Assembly: GCA_049997955.1 (NCBI GenBank)
Contig: JAEBDY010000008.1
Location: 372,001 to 436,000 of the forward strand
Origin: Umezawaea sp049997955
Lineage (GTDB): Bacteria; Actinomycetota; Actinomycetes; Mycobacteriales; Pseudonocardiaceae
Direction: 5' to 3'
Length of the DNA: 64,000 bases
Shown: positions 7,601 to 16,516 of the stretch, one piece after another
Layout of the letters: each line of letters starts with the position of its first letter
Numbering within the stretch: the first letter of the stretch is position 1
Translations under genes and position numbers: made by a program
The notes under the pieces: generated by a model
What the model saw: only the letters and a program-made list of their open reading frames with translations
Databases searched by the model: none
Told to the model about the DNA's origin: nothing

Positions 7601-8797
7601 TTAGTTCGCGCACAGCGCGGCGTCGACGAGTGCGCCCCGATCCGCGGCGACGGACTCGTCCTTCACCGACCCGTTGAGCGAGGTGACCGTGAGGGTCGCC
7701 GCGCGACCGTCATCGGTGGCCGCGTTGAGGGTCGCGTAGCCCGGGATGTCGCCGCCATGGCCCCACGCGACCCCGCCGCAGCTCAACGGCAGGCTGAAGA
7801 TGCCGAGTCCGTAGCCCGGGCCCGACTTCGTCTCCTGGTTCAGCGGGATGGTGGTGCGCATCTGGGCCAACTGGGCCGGTTCGAGCAGCTTGCCGCCCAG
7901 CAGTGCGCGCAGGAAGGTGTTGAGGTCGTCGGGTGTGGAGACCAGCTGGCCGGCTGCCCAGCCCCAGCTCGGGTCCATGCGGGTGAAGTCGAACAGCTCC
8001 TTGGTCGTCGGGTTGCGCTGGTAGCCCTGGGGGTGCCGACCGCGGATGTCCTGCTCGCCGACCTCGGGCGCGTACGTGTCGCGCAGACCGATCCGCTCGA
8101 TGACCCTGGTGGTCACCAGTTCGTTGAACGGGCGACCGGTGACCCGTTGGGCGATCAGCCCGGCCAGGACGTAGTTCGTGTTGCTGTAGGACCAGCCGCT
8201 GCCGGCGGGCCCGCCGTCCTCCCGTGCGTTCGCCAGGTCGAGCAGTTCGCGCGGTTCGAGGTAGACGTGCCGGTACGGGAAGAAGTCGCCCAAGGGCTCG
8301 AACATCGAGGTGGTGTAGTCGGGCAGGCCGCTGTTGTGCTGCAGCAGCTGGCGAACCGTGATCCTGGAGGCGTCCACGCCCTTGGCCCGCACCAGTCCCG
8401 GCAGGTACTTCTCGATCGATGCGTCGAGCTCCACCTTGCCCTCTCCGGCGAGCTGGAGCACGACCACGGAGGCGAACATCTTGCTCGCGCTGCCGATCCG
8501 CACCCTGCCGTTCACCGGCACCTGCTCGCCGGTCCGCAGGTCACCGAGCCCAGCCGTGTAGTGGCGTGTCCGGCCGCGATGGTCCCGGACAGCAGCCAGC
8601 GCTCCCGGGTGCCGGTCGACACCGACGAGCTTGTCGATGCTCTGCTGTACCGGATCGCGGCGGGGCTCGGCCTGGGCGGCTGGGATCGAGCCTGCGAACG
8701 CGAGACCGCCCGCCGCGACCGCTGCCGCCGTCATGGTGGCCATACGGCGATACCTCGAGGAATAAGGTCGATATCGTTGGGAAGAGGATGTGAACAA
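7601..8797 (-). CDS. Secreted serine hydrolase, paralogue of the 6136 gene
   Basis: I chose TTG at 8797 because AGGAG precedes it by about 9 nt and because it supplies a basic n-region (RYRPYSSRYRR) before the hydrophobic signal core (MATMTAAAVAAGGLAFAGSIPAAQA); ATG at 8743 is the alternative. The frame remains open far upstream, to 11047, but that part is GC-rich shadow. Catalytic motifs are SxxK in RIGSASKMF, YxN in WSYSNTNY and HxG in WGHGGDIPG. The extracellular serine-hydrolase domain matches the neighbour at 6136 throughout, so the two arose by tandem duplication. It is divergent from the histidine kinase at 9027, which may control it. Confidence 0.87.
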   Translation of the reverse strand: MFTSSSQRYRPYSSRYRRMATMTAAAVAAGGLAFAGSIPAAQAEPRRDPVQQSIDKLVGVDRHPGALAAVRDHRGRTRHYTAGLGDLRTGEQVPVNGRVRIGSASKMFASVVVLQLAGEGKVELDASIEKYLPGLVRAKGVDASRITVRQLLQHNSGLPDYTTSMFEPLGDFFPYRHVYLEPRELLDLANAREDGGPAGSGWSYSNTNYVLAGLIAQRVTGRPFNELVTTRVIERIGLRDTYAPEVGEQDIRGRHPQGYQRNPTTKELFDFTRMDPSWGWAAGQLVSTPDDLNTFLRALLGGKLLEPAQLAQMRTTIPLNQETKSGPGYGLGIFSLPLSCGGVAWGHGGDIPGYATLNAATDDGRAATLTVTSLNGSVKDESVAADRGALVDAALCAN

Positions 8798-9026
8798 GGC
8801 AGACAACTCCTGGGCTCCACGGACGTCGGTCTTGCGATGACCGACCGGCTCCAGGCTGCTCATCTCCTCCCGAGTGGACAATCCAGCTCGCTGAACAACC
8901 GAGGTAGTGGTGGCACCCCCGAAGCCGGGGATGCCCTTGTCCCGGTGGGTGGGCGACGACGGGCAGCTCCACTCGCACCCACTGCGGGTTGTGCTGATTG
9001 GATAGGGTTCCGACCGGGGAGGTGGC

Positions 9027-10250
9027 ATGGCACGGGTGTGGCAGCGCCTGTGGGCGTCGCTCGATGCCGCTGCGCGCCTGATAGGTGGCCTGGGCACGGC
9101 ATTGCTCGCACTGGCCGTCCTCGTCTGGATCGGCGTGGTCGTGCTGCTCAGCTGCGTCGGTGTCGGCGTTCTCCTGGTGCCCTCCGCCCTGCGTGTGCTG
9201 CGGGCGGTCGCGAACCGGGAACGGGCCCGGCTCGATGTTCTCGACCCCGGCCCCGTGCCGCGCGAGGCGCGGGCCGCGGTGCGCGACGTGGCTGTGCGGC
9301 GTGAGCTGGCCTGGCTGCCGCTGCACGCCACAGCCGGCTTCGCCGTCGGGTTCATCGGAATCGCGATGCCGCTCACGATGCTGCAGAACACGACGTATCC
9401 GTTCTGGTACCGCTTGCTGCCGCCCGTGGACAACACCCCCAGCTTCATCTTCTGGGACATCTTCTGGGATGTCACAGACCTGACCGGCGCGTTGGTCGTG
9501 GCGCTGACCGGCGTGCTCTGCGGCGCCTTCATCGTCGTGCTCGGGCCGGCGCTCGTCCGGGTGCAGGAGTGGCCGGGCCGACACCTGCTGGTACCTCCCG
9601 CGGGCGCCGACTTCTCGTTGCGAGTCGCCGAGCTGACCGCCACCCGCGCCGCCGCTCTCGATGCGCACGCCGTCGAACTGCGCCGCATCGAGCGGTCGCT
9701 GCATGACGGCACGCAGAACCGGCTGGTCGCGGTGAACGTGCTGCTCGGCGCCGTGCGTCGGGCCGTGGACCGGGACCCCGCCGCGGCCCATGCCGCGCTG
9801 GACCTCGCCCAGGACGCCGCCGAACAAGCGCTCTCCGAGCTGCGTGCGGTGGCGCGCAGCATCCTGCCCCCGGTACTGGCCGACCGCGGGCTGGCCAGCG
9901 CCCTGGCCGGCCTCGCGGGCAGCTGCGGGGTGCCGTGCGAGATGGTGGTGCAAGTGCCGGGCCGGTGCGCCGCCTCGGTCGAGGCCACCGCATACTTCGT
10001 GGTGGCCGAGGCCCTGTCCAACGTGACCAAGCACAGCGGCGCCGCGAGTGCCGTGGTGGCGGTGGCCAGGGAGGGTGATCGGCTGCTGCTGCGGATCGGC
10101 GACGACGGTCGGGGTGGCGCGGACGAGAGCGGCGGGTCGGGCCTTTCCGGCATCCGCAGGCGGATCGAGGCGTTCGACGGGCGCTTCACCCTGGACAGCC
10201 CGCCTGGCGGGCCCACGACGATGCTAGTGGAGTTGCCGTGCGGATCGTGA
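9027..10250 (+). CDS. Membrane sensor histidine kinase, NarL/HisKA_3 class
   Basis: The 407 residues begin with hydrophobic segments (about 18-52 and two more at about 100-120 and 150-175) forming an actinobacterial sensor module. A HisKA_3 dimerisation helix follows with the phospho-acceptor His near residue 226 (RRIERSLHDGTQNRL), then an HATPase domain with N-box VVAEALSNVTKHSG and G-box IGDDGRGGA. It phosphorylates the response regulator whose start overlaps its end by 13 bp, so the two are translationally coupled. Signal unknown; the divergent secreted serine hydrolase suggests an envelope-related stimulus. Confidence 0.92.
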   Translation: MARVWQRLWASLDAAARLIGGLGTALLALAVLVWIGVVVLLSCVGVGVLLVPSALRVLRAVANRERARLDVLDPGPVPREARAAVRDVAVRRELAWLPLHATAGFAVGFIGIAMPLTMLQNTTYPFWYRLLPPVDNTPSFIFWDIFWDVTDLTGALVVALTGVLCGAFIVVLGPALVRVQEWPGRHLLVPPAGADFSLRVAELTATRAAALDAHAVELRRIERSLHDGTQNRLVAVNVLLGAVRRAVDRDPAAAHAALDLAQDAAEQALSELRAVARSILPPVLADRGLASALAGLAGSCGVPCEMVVQVPGRCAASVEATAYFVVAEALSNVTKHSGAASAVVAVAREGDRLLLRIGDDGRGGADESGGSGLSGIRRRIEAFDGRFTLDSPPGGPTTMLVELPCGS

Positions 10251-10894
10251 TCGCGGAGGACGAGCCGTTGCTGCGGGAGGGGTTGGCGCTGTTGTTGCGC
10301 GCCGAGTCGCTCGACGTGGTGGCCACAGTGGACACACCGGGATCGTTCCTGGCCGCGGTGGCCGAGCACGAGCCGGACGTCGCCATCGTCGACGTGCGGA
10401 TGCCACCCACGCACACCGACGAGGGGATCGTGGCGGTCGTCGAGGCGCGGCGGCGCCAGCCCGGCCTCGCGGTGCTCGTGCTCTCGGCGTACGTGGAGCA
10501 GACGTTCGCCACCGAACTGCTGACCGGCGGCGCCAGCCGGCTCGGCTACATGCTGAAGGAACGAGTGGGGCGGGTCGACGAGTTCATGAGCGCGCTGCAC
10601 CGGGTGGCCGGCGGCGGCACCGCCGTGGACCCCGAGGTGGTGGGCCAACTGCTGGCCCGCAACCCGCACACCAGCGCGCTGGGCAGGCTGAGCCCCAGGG
10701 AACGCGACGTGCTCGCGCTCATGGCCCAAGGACTCGGCAACACCGCCATCGCCGAGAAGCTCGTCATCACCGAAGGCGGAGTGCACAAGCACATCCGCAG
10801 CATCTTCGCGAAACTCGACCTCGCACCCGACGACCGGGCCGACCGGCGCGTCACCGCGGTCCTGCGCTACCTCGAGGGCAGCGGACCGAGGTAG
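10238..10894 (+). CDS. NarL/FixJ-family response regulator
   Basis: The receiver domain has the acidic pocket IAEDEP near the N-terminus and the phospho-acceptor Asp at about residue 52 (AIVDVRMPP). The C-terminal LuxR HTH reads LSPRERDVLALMAQGLGNTA and on to VHKHIRSIFAKL. At 218 residues it is full length. It is the cognate partner of the kinase at 9027. A nearly identical HTH fragment survives at 5720-5830, showing that the locus was once duplicated or rearranged. No gene can be supported in 10895-11475 downstream. Confidence 0.93.
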   Translation: MRIVIAEDEPLLREGLALLLRAESLDVVATVDTPGSFLAAVAEHEPDVAIVDVRMPPTHTDEGIVAVVEARRRQPGLAVLVLSAYVEQTFATELLTGGASRLGYMLKERVGRVDEFMSALHRVAGGGTAVDPEVVGQLLARNPHTSALGRLSPRERDVLALMAQGLGNTAIAEKLVITEGGVHKHIRSIFAKLDLAPDDRADRRVTAVLRYLEGSGPR

Positions 10895-11475
10895 CGCCGG
10901 TTCGTCGGCCGCCGCGGCGATCGATCGTTGCCGCCCCGGGCTTCGGGCGACGGGCTCGAGGCACTCCGGGAGCGCGAGGACGAGTGGCCGCGTTGTCCTG
11001 GCCGAGCGGTCGGCTCCGGTGCTGCGGGTGCGAACGGAGTTCCACACGACTGCGGAGTGTGAACCGAATCCAGAGCAGGCGGTGAAGCCGAGCGACGTGG
11101 ACCTGCGGCACAGGTGCTCCGAACACCGCCGTCGGCACAGCTGCAGACACGGGCGCGTGGCTGCGTCCGCACGATCCCGACCATCACCCAGCCGGTGCTG
11201 ACCGACAACGGCGGGGTCGGCTCAGAGCCGGTCCCCCTCCGCGCACAACGCACCAGAGCGACGGAGTCCGCTGCTCGGGCCGGTGATCAGCAGGCAGGTG
11301 AACCCTGGTCACCGTGGGGCTGACAACGGCACACGAGTTCGCAGAACCGAGCGAAGTCCTGCTGCGCTTCGAACTCGTCGCACCAGCGCACAGGATCGAG
11401 GTACAGCCTGCTCTACCTGACACCTGGGAGCCTGCGGTATCGGCGACGCCGGCGAACACAACTAACGTTTTCATC

Positions 11476-11667
11476 ATGAACTTCTCACCCACCCGCAGCC
11501 AAGCACTGCTCGCGACGGTCCTGGTAGTCAGCGTCGCGGCCAACGTCGCCGCTCAAGCCCTCGGTCTGAGCCTCTACATCAGCGCCGCCTTCGGACTGAT
11601 CGCCGTCGTCAGCGGCATCACGCTGTTCTCCAACTACCGCAAGAACCGTGCCGATCCGCAGAACTGA
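11476..11667 (+). CDS. Small two-TM membrane protein
   Basis: ATG at 11476 gives 63 residues beginning MNFSPTRSQALLATVLVVSV. There are two hydrophobic segments (about 8-28 and 32-52) separated by a short turn, and a basic tail (NYRKNRADPQN). No Shine-Dalgarno sequence is visible, so the start is uncertain and a longer in-frame version begins at 11314. I do not recognise a family. Nothing else is supported in 11668-11990. Confidence 0.45.
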   Translation: MNFSPTRSQALLATVLVVSVAANVAAQALGLSLYISAAFGLIAVVSGITLFSNYRKNRADPQN

Positions 11668-11989
11668 AGCGGCCGATGCCCGTTCATCACGGGCGGTCAC
11701 CAGGACGGCCTGGGTGGCCGTCGGTCGTCGCGACGCAGATCTGGCTGCTTGCTTCTGGGGAAGTTGGAGATGCACACTCGTATGGCGCTGGTGCCTGACG
11801 GGTGGGAGGACCCACGGGCTGTCCCGCTGAGGCGCCCTGACCATCGATGATGACGGCGAGCACGGCCCGGCCTTGAGCGGTTTCCGATGGCCTGCGACGG
11901 CGGTGGCCGTCCGGACCGGACGGTTTCCGCGCAGCCAGCGGGAATCGCGCAGAGCAGGACGGTCCCCTGGGCCGGACGACGACTGATAG

Positions 11990-12260
11990 GGCGGTTTGAG
12001 CCATCACCGGCTCAAACCGCGGACTCCGTCGCACTCGTATCGCTGTGCTTGGTGCTGATCGCGGCGAACAAGCCACTGCTGCCGCTGACGGGAGCCAAGC
12101 GAGGACTCGTCGGCCTGCTCGCCGCGCTCGAGATCGGGCTGCTGGTCCAGGCTGTCGTCGGCGTCGTGCAGATGCTCGGCCTGGACAGGGAGATCGACCG
12201 GTTGCCGTTCGTCGGCTACCTCGCCGGACCGCCGCTGATCCTCCCGTCGCCGTCGTGTGA
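11990..12260 (+). pseudogene. Remnant of a small integral-membrane protein gene
   Basis: This stretch reads as clean hydrophobic coding sequence (LVSLCLVLIAANKPLLPLTG, then GLVGLLAALEIGLLVQAVVG and FVGYLAGPPLILP), resembling a conserved actinobacterial three/four-TM protein. The frame then degenerates into Arg/Cys-rich nonsense after 12250. No start codon with a ribosome site precedes it, so I read it as a 5'- and 3'-eroded gene adjoining the ccsB relic. Confidence 0.5.
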
Positions 12261-12394
12261 TCGGCAGCGGAACGCACCCGATGGAGCGCGGGTGTGCTGG
12301 CGGCCGTTCGGGATCTACCTGGCCACTGCTCTGTGCCGCAGAGCGGTCTCTTACGCGTTGCTCGGACTCACCGCCACCCGACGCTATCCGATGT

Positions 12395-12841
12395 GGACGG
12401 TTCTACGTCGCACTGACCGTGCTGGAGGCGGTGCTCCACCTCGTTTCACTCGTGCTGCGAGGCGGTGCCGCGCAACGTGTTCCGTGGGCCAACATGTACG
12501 AGTACCTGTCCTCGTTCGGACTGGTCGCGGTGATCGCTTGGCCCTACGTGGTGTGGCGTCACGAGCTGCGGCGGCCATCGCTGTTCGTACTCCTGCCACT
12601 GGCCCTGTTGTTCCTCGCGGGCAATCAACTCTACTTCGAGGCCGCTCCGGTGCGGCCCGCCTTGCGGTCGTACTGGATCGCGATCCACGTAGCGGCGGCC
12701 CTGGTGGCGAGCGGCGTCTTCTTGCTGTCCAGCGTCATCAGCGGCCTGGGTCAACGTTGGTGGAATGCTCGCTGTGCTGTTCAACTTCTTCTACGTCAAC
12801 CTCATGGTGTCCGGCCTGCACTCCCACGCCGGAACGGACTA
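12395..12841 (+). pseudogene. Decayed cytochrome c biogenesis gene (CcsB/ResC-like)
   Basis: The frame from 12395 encodes a CcsB-type membrane domain: VPWANMYEYLSSFGLVAVIA, LLPLALLFLAG and SYWIAIHVAAALVASGVFLL (the conserved PWxNMYE and SYWxxIHVxxA motifs). After about 12735 roughly 100 residues expected in CcsB, with the haem-handling region, are missing, and the C-terminus continues in another frame (MLAVLFNFFYVNLMVSGLHS, then HAGTD and stop at 12841). Intact CcsB is a haem transporter for c-type cytochrome assembly; this copy has an internal deletion plus a frameshift and cannot be functional. Confidence 0.65.
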
Positions 12842-12853
12842 AAGACGAAGAAC

Positions 12854-13405
12854 TCAGGTGAGTGAGCCTTGAAGTTGCGGGCGAACACGCCGCCGACAAG
12901 CCGGGATGGACGGACGAGCGCCGGGGTTGAGCAGCACATCGACCTCGTGAGCCAGCAACAGGTCCGCGAGTTCCACGGCATTGACGTGCTCCCAGTGGTC
13001 GGCACGCACCCGGCTCTGGTGCGACGGTGCGGTAGCCACGAGCAGCAACGGCACGTCGTCCGGTGACGGCACGACGATCGGTGTGTCCCGGTCGTTCAAT
13101 GCGGCCGGGAAGTTCGACTCTTCGATCACTGAGAACAGGGACTCATTGGTCACCGCGCCGCAGGCGGCCAATCGAAGCGCCGCACCCACCGGGTCGGTCA
13201 GAGATCCGGGACTGAACGGCTCGTAGTCCGGGTTCGGGTGGAAGGTGCTCAGCCCGCCTCCGGCGGACGCGAGCCACCCGCCGACGATGGCAGCCACCAG
13301 CACGCCGCGATCAGCATTCTCTGGCTGCCAGGCGGGATCGTCCAGCAAGGCCCACTGTTCCCCAGTCTCGTTCGGTGCGCTCCTCTTCCCCTTCTGGTCG
13401 TCCAC
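12854..13405 (-). CDS. SseB-N-like domain protein (tentative)
   Basis: GTG at 13405 gives 183 residues. The C-terminal half has the feel of the SseB N-terminal domain common in actinobacteria: a hydrophobic strand VPLLLVATAPSHQS, a segment HWEHVNAVELADLLL and VDVLLNPGARPSIP, where LVNPG-type motifs are typical. The N-terminal part is acidic with a Gly-rich patch (GGWLASAGGGLS). The last 15 residues are Arg-rich and may be a run-on past a lost stop. A degenerate coding fragment lies just upstream on the same strand. Role unknown. Confidence 0.5.
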   Translation of the reverse strand: MDDQKGKRSAPNETGEQWALLDDPAWQPENADRGVLVAAIVGGWLASAGGGLSTFHPNPDYEPFSPGSLTDPVGAALRLAACGAVTNESLFSVIEESNFPAALNDRDTPIVVPSPDDVPLLLVATAPSHQSRVRADHWEHVNAVELADLLLAHEVDVLLNPGARPSIPACRRRVRPQLQGSLT

Positions 13406-13409
13406 AGGA

Positions 13410-13750
13410 ACTCTCAGCCCTGGTCGTCCAGCTCCCGGAACACCGCCGTGGCCTCCCGTTCGTCATCGCTCCGTTTGGCGACCTCCTCGCCGAACGGCTC
13501 TCTCCACAACCTCTATTCCTGGGCATGCTGACCTCTCCTGGGGTTGATCAGCATGTAGTCCAGTGATCCGACTTCGCGAAACCCAGGGCACATCATGGTG
13601 GCGTATGGGGTTTGGTAGGCGAGTAGGACTCGTCGCCTCCGAAGGTCGACCTCGAAGTCGGTCGCGGATTCGGTGCCGCGGAGTAGCGCCGGTGCTGACC
13701 TCGGGTACTCGCTGACGTGGCACGGATCACCTGGGCCGGGGGTTGAGTGT
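13410..13750 (-). pseudogene. Interrupted coding remnant upstream of the SseB-like gene
   Basis: Minus-strand coding-like sequence (TDFEVDLRRRRVLLAYQTPY, then GFREVGSLDYMLINP) runs to a TAG at 13513-13515 and continues in the same frame as LWREPFGEEVAKRSDDEREA to a TGA near 13412. On its other side it merges into the island right-end repeat at 13754. It looks like one gene broken by a nonsense codon and truncated at its 5' end by the repeat. No family recognised. Confidence 0.35.
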
Positions 13751-13753
13751 GCC

Positions 13754-14038
13754 TGGCGCAGGGCCGCCCAGTACGCGACAGCCACGCTGACACGGGAGCC
13801 GGTACCAACCAGCGTGGTCAGGGTTAGCGGGTGCGGAGAGTCGCAGCGATAGACGACCCGACAGGGTGAACGGTTCTGGAGCAATGTGGTTGGCCCTGTT
13901 TCGGGCCATTCCAGGCCGGGCTCCAGATTTACTCCAGTTTCGGAGCCGCAGTCCACAGTGGACGAACAAACAAGATCGCCCGCTGACCAAGTTATCCCAG
14001 GTCAGCGGGCGATTCATGTTCTGTATCAAATTGTGGAG
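13754..14038. repeat. Second copy of the island right end, with the last codons of a lost integrase
   Basis: This segment matches 55381-55681 nearly throughout. It starts inside the integrase 3' end (TGG CGC AGG GCC GCC CAG, W-R-R-A-A-Q, with the stop codon altered) and then carries the CACGCTG...CAGCGTG hairpin, the CTCCAG direct repeats (about 13916-13940) and the tRNA terminator hairpin with perfect 14-bp arms at 13975-13988 and 14000-14013. Over 13941-14038 I see only three differences from 55584-55681. It is the surviving right end of an earlier related element whose integrase was deleted. Confidence 0.85.
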
Positions 14039-14077
14039 TTGAGGGGACTCGAACCCCTGAGTTTCACACTACCAGTG
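14034..14077 (-). repeat. attL-like partial duplicate of the tRNA-Ala 3' half
   Basis: Aligned with 55677-55720 it retains the T-arm (GGGGACTCGAACCCC on the plus strand) and part of the anticodon arm (CACACT-CCAGTG). It differs at the acceptor stem, in a GTTT/CCCT block and within the anticodon. It stops at the anticodon stem, so it is not a functional tRNA. It is the direct repeat expected at the left boundary of an element integrated in the tRNA 3' end; the mismatches suggest an old or immobilised insertion. Confidence 0.8.
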
Positions 14078-14303
14078 CCGTTCAACAAGCTCACTGACCA
14101 GCGCAAACAGAGAACCACCACGTCAACAGGTGTCGTTCACCGCCGTTCGAAGCCGCCGCACGTCGTTCAACTCCACCGCATGCTCCAGATCTGCTCCACC
14201 CACCGCAGCATGAATGGCGGCAGACGCCGGACTCAATGTCGAACATGCGTCCCCACGTGTGGTGCGGAACTCGGTCCGCACCCGCAGCGCCGACGGCAAC
14301 CGC
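14065..14303. repeat. Left-end repeat, copy 1 (at attL)
   Basis: Begins in the tRNA-like core and continues through GACCAGCGCAAACAGAGAA (14096-14114), a CGCCGTTCG block, CACCGCATGCTCCAGATCTG and GAATGGCGGCAG to about 14303. The same ordered blocks occur at 28949-29190 and 36391-36640. The paired CTCCAG/CTCCACC words resemble the CTCCAG pair at the right end (55565-55580), as expected for integrase arm sites. The following 14304-14886 contains no gene I can support; a short piece at about 14663-14700 again resembles 29188-29222. Confidence 0.75.
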
Positions 14304-14886
14304 CTGGCCCATCATGCGCCCCGCTCGTGCCATGCCGCGGCCGTCGCCTCGTCCGGAAATCCAGAGCCCTCGGATCGTCCAGGTCGCAGACGGCCTGGAA
14401 CCCCTCATCCCACCGTCGCCGCTACCGCCGCGGCACGGGCCCCGCGGGCAACGGCAGAAGGCCCGCACGCTCGTCGCACGCGACTCGGCACTCGCGCGGG
14501 ACCTCCGGATCGGCCGACCAGGCCTGCCACGGCAGTACGACGACGGCCTGGTCGACACCAACACCGCACCACCGTCCGTCATCGCGCAATACTGCGGACT
14601 CGACGACCGCGCCGCCGAGCCGATCGCACGCGCCCACCAACAGCACTCCTTCCCCTCCCAGTACCTTCGATGAGCTGCTCGTCTTCACCGAGCTGTACGT
14701 CAGCGCGAGACCTAATCCGCGAACGAGCGGTTGCTACTCCCGCACACGTCGTCCAGCAGCTCACGGCCAAGCCGGGTCGACGGACGCCCCTCGGCGATGA
14801 GGATATCCGTGGCGATCGAGTGATACGTCGATCACGTAGCGCTCCCTGTCCGCCACTTGCGGTATGCATCCATCGTGCGAACCGTC

Positions 14887-15546
14887 ATGCCACGCCTCCC
14901 TAGAGGCTTTCGCAGTTTGCTCGGAGAGCAGAAGTGGGAACGCCTGCTCGATCAGGGCGTAGATCGTGTTCACGATCCCCGAGTCCCGCTACTACGACAA
15001 GGAGAACCTGGGACGACAGTCCTCGCGGTGGTCTCCGGACGAGTGAAGGTCTATGGCACCGAGCGAAACGGAGGGCGTGTGCTGCTCGCCTTGCGCGGCT
15101 CAGGAGACCTCTTGGGCGAGATCGCAGCGCGCTCCGCTTCACCCCGCACGGCGACTGTGGAGACGATCGATCGGTGCACGGTCCGCACGCTGTCGGCCGA
15201 TCGCTTCAAGGCCTTCCTTCAAGAACAAGACGGTGAAGCCGCTCTCACCGACTACTCGATCGCAAAACTGTCCCAGACCGTTCCCTACCAGGTAGAACTG
15301 GTTCATTTCAGTCCTGAGCGCAAGATCGCGCGCCTATTGCTCGAGGTCGTCGCGCTGGCCGACGAGGCATCCTCGGACCCCGAACGTGTGCCGTTCTCCC
15401 AACAGGAGGTCGCCGACTCGCTGGGCATGGCTCGCAGCACCGTCGCGCACTACGTGCGACGTCTCAAAGCCTGCGGAGCTTTGCGAGCCGGTCCGCGCCT
15501 GTCTGTGGCGAACCCGGAACACCTGAAGACCATTGCCGGACTGTGA
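14887..15546 (+). CDS. Crp/Fnr family transcriptional regulator
   Basis: The protein (219 residues from the ATG at 14887; earlier in-frame starts at 14857 and 14875 are possible) has a cyclic-nucleotide-binding beta-roll with an apparently intact phosphate-binding cassette (LLGEIAARSASPRTATVE: Gly-Glu, then Pro-Arg-Thr-Ala-Thr), a long dimerisation helix and a C-terminal winged HTH (FSQQEVADSLGMARSTVAHY). Such proteins bind cNMPs and switch transcription. The next gene, 91 bp downstream, is a class III nucleotidyl-cyclase homologue, making a local second-messenger circuit plausible. The ligand (cAMP, cGMP, cCMP or cUMP) cannot be told from sequence. Confidence 0.9.
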   Translation: MPRLPRGFRSLLGEQKWERLLDQGVDRVHDPRVPLLRQGEPGTTVLAVVSGRVKVYGTERNGGRVLLALRGSGDLLGEIAARSASPRTATVETIDRCTVRTLSADRFKAFLQEQDGEAALTDYSIAKLSQTVPYQVELVHFSPERKIARLLLEVVALADEASSDPERVPFSQQEVADSLGMARSTVAHYVRRLKACGALRAGPRLSVANPEHLKTIAGL

Positions 15547-15637
15547 CCCACGCCACAATCAAACTGTCCGATGGCGGACATCCCTCCCGATCCACGATCG
15601 CCAAGCTCCTCGCCAAGCACACAACGAGGAGGAAGAC

Positions 15638-16516
15638 GTGGTCCACAAGGCGTCCGAGCTGCCGCCCTACCGCGCTCTGCTGGTGGTGGACATCAAGGAC
15701 TTCAGCGGTGTGCCAGGGGTGCACCAGGCTGAAGTGACCGACCTGGTGCCGGTGGTTCTGCGGTCGGCTTTCGAACGCTGCGGCTTGACCGAGGTGTGGT
15801 CCGGGAAGCGCTTCATCATCAGCACCGGTGACGGTTGTGCGCTGGGCTTCCCGTCCGCGGTGCTCCCGCTGTTGCTGAACCCGTTCCTCCAAGCTCTGCA
15901 GGACGAGTTGGACTACCGCGCCCAAGTGCACGCCGACCCGGTGCCGCTCCGGATGCGGGTCAGCATCAACGTCGGCGCAGTCACCGATTCCGGTCGCGAA
16001 CTGCTCAGCGAGGGCAGCGGAGCGTCGCGGGTGGAGACCCACCGACTGCTGGACGCCGAGCCCGTGCGCGACCTGTTGACCCGCTCCGGGCCTGCTACCC
16101 GCGTCGCGGCGATCGTGTCCGCCCGCGCTTTCGAGGATGTCGTGGCCAGTGGCTACACCGGAGAACCCAAAGATTTCTACGTACCGGCGCCAGTACAGGT
16201 CAAGCAGCTGACCGACGTGGCGTACCTCAGGGTTCCGTCACCGACCGGCGACCTGCTGCACAGCGGATTCCTGCCACGCGCCGAACCAAGCGAAGATAGC
16301 GTCAACGAGCACGCGGGCTCCGAAGACCGCCAGCACGCGGCCGGCTCCACAACCAACAGCGCTCAAGACGTGCGAGGAAATCTCACTCAGAGTCGCGACC
16401 ACGTCAACCACGGGAACACCAACTACACCTTCCACGGTGCGGGCAACGTCAACAGCGGTCCGGGCACCCAGTTCAACGGCGCCGATACCCGGTACTACGA
16501 CAAGCGCAGGTCGTGA
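15638..16516 (+). CDS. Class III nucleotidyl cyclase-homology protein with NVNSG tail
   Basis: GTG at 15638 follows GAGGAGGAAGAC. Residues about 10-195 form a cyclase-homology domain: first metal Asp in LLVVDIKDFSG (D18), second in STGDGCALGF (D65), then RVSINVGAV and SRVETHRLLDA, where the Arg may serve the transition state. The usual Asn of the NxxxR motif is not evident. Known cyclases make cAMP/cGMP or, in Pycsar defence, cCMP/cUMP. The C-terminal tail (about 215-292) is polar, Asn-rich and ends with FHGAGNVNSGPGTQFNG, repeated at the start of the next protein. The stop overlaps the next start, so the genes are coupled. Confidence 0.7.
   Translation: MVHKASELPPYRALLVVDIKDFSGVPGVHQAEVTDLVPVVLRSAFERCGLTEVWSGKRFIISTGDGCALGFPSAVLPLLLNPFLQALQDELDYRAQVHADPVPLRMRVSINVGAVTDSGRELLSEGSGASRVETHRLLDAEPVRDLLTRSGPATRVAAIVSARAFEDVVASGYTGEPKDFYVPAPVQVKQLTDVAYLRVPSPTGDLLHSGFLPRAEPSEDSVNEHAGSEDRQHAAGSTTNSAQDVRGNLTQSRDHVNHGNTNYTFHGAGNVNSGPGTQFNGADTRYYDKRRS

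Noticed and set aside
6082..7677. 531-codon plus-strand frame
   Set aside because: Shadow of the serine hydrolase gene at 6136; His/Arg-rich low-information sequence.
8798..11047. Long minus-strand open frame extending the 7601 serine hydrolase upstream
   Set aside because: It runs antisense through the kinase and regulator genes, with repetitive Arg/Ser/Pro composition typical of a shadow frame; a proper start with ribosome site exists at 8797.
14034..14077. Second functional tRNA gene
   Set aside because: Only the 3' half matches tRNA-Ala; D arm and 5' acceptor strand are absent and the anticodon arm is mutated.
13886..14800. 304-codon plus-strand frame across attL
   Set aside because: Spans the repeat, the partial tRNA and noncoding left-end sequence; composition is not protein-like.
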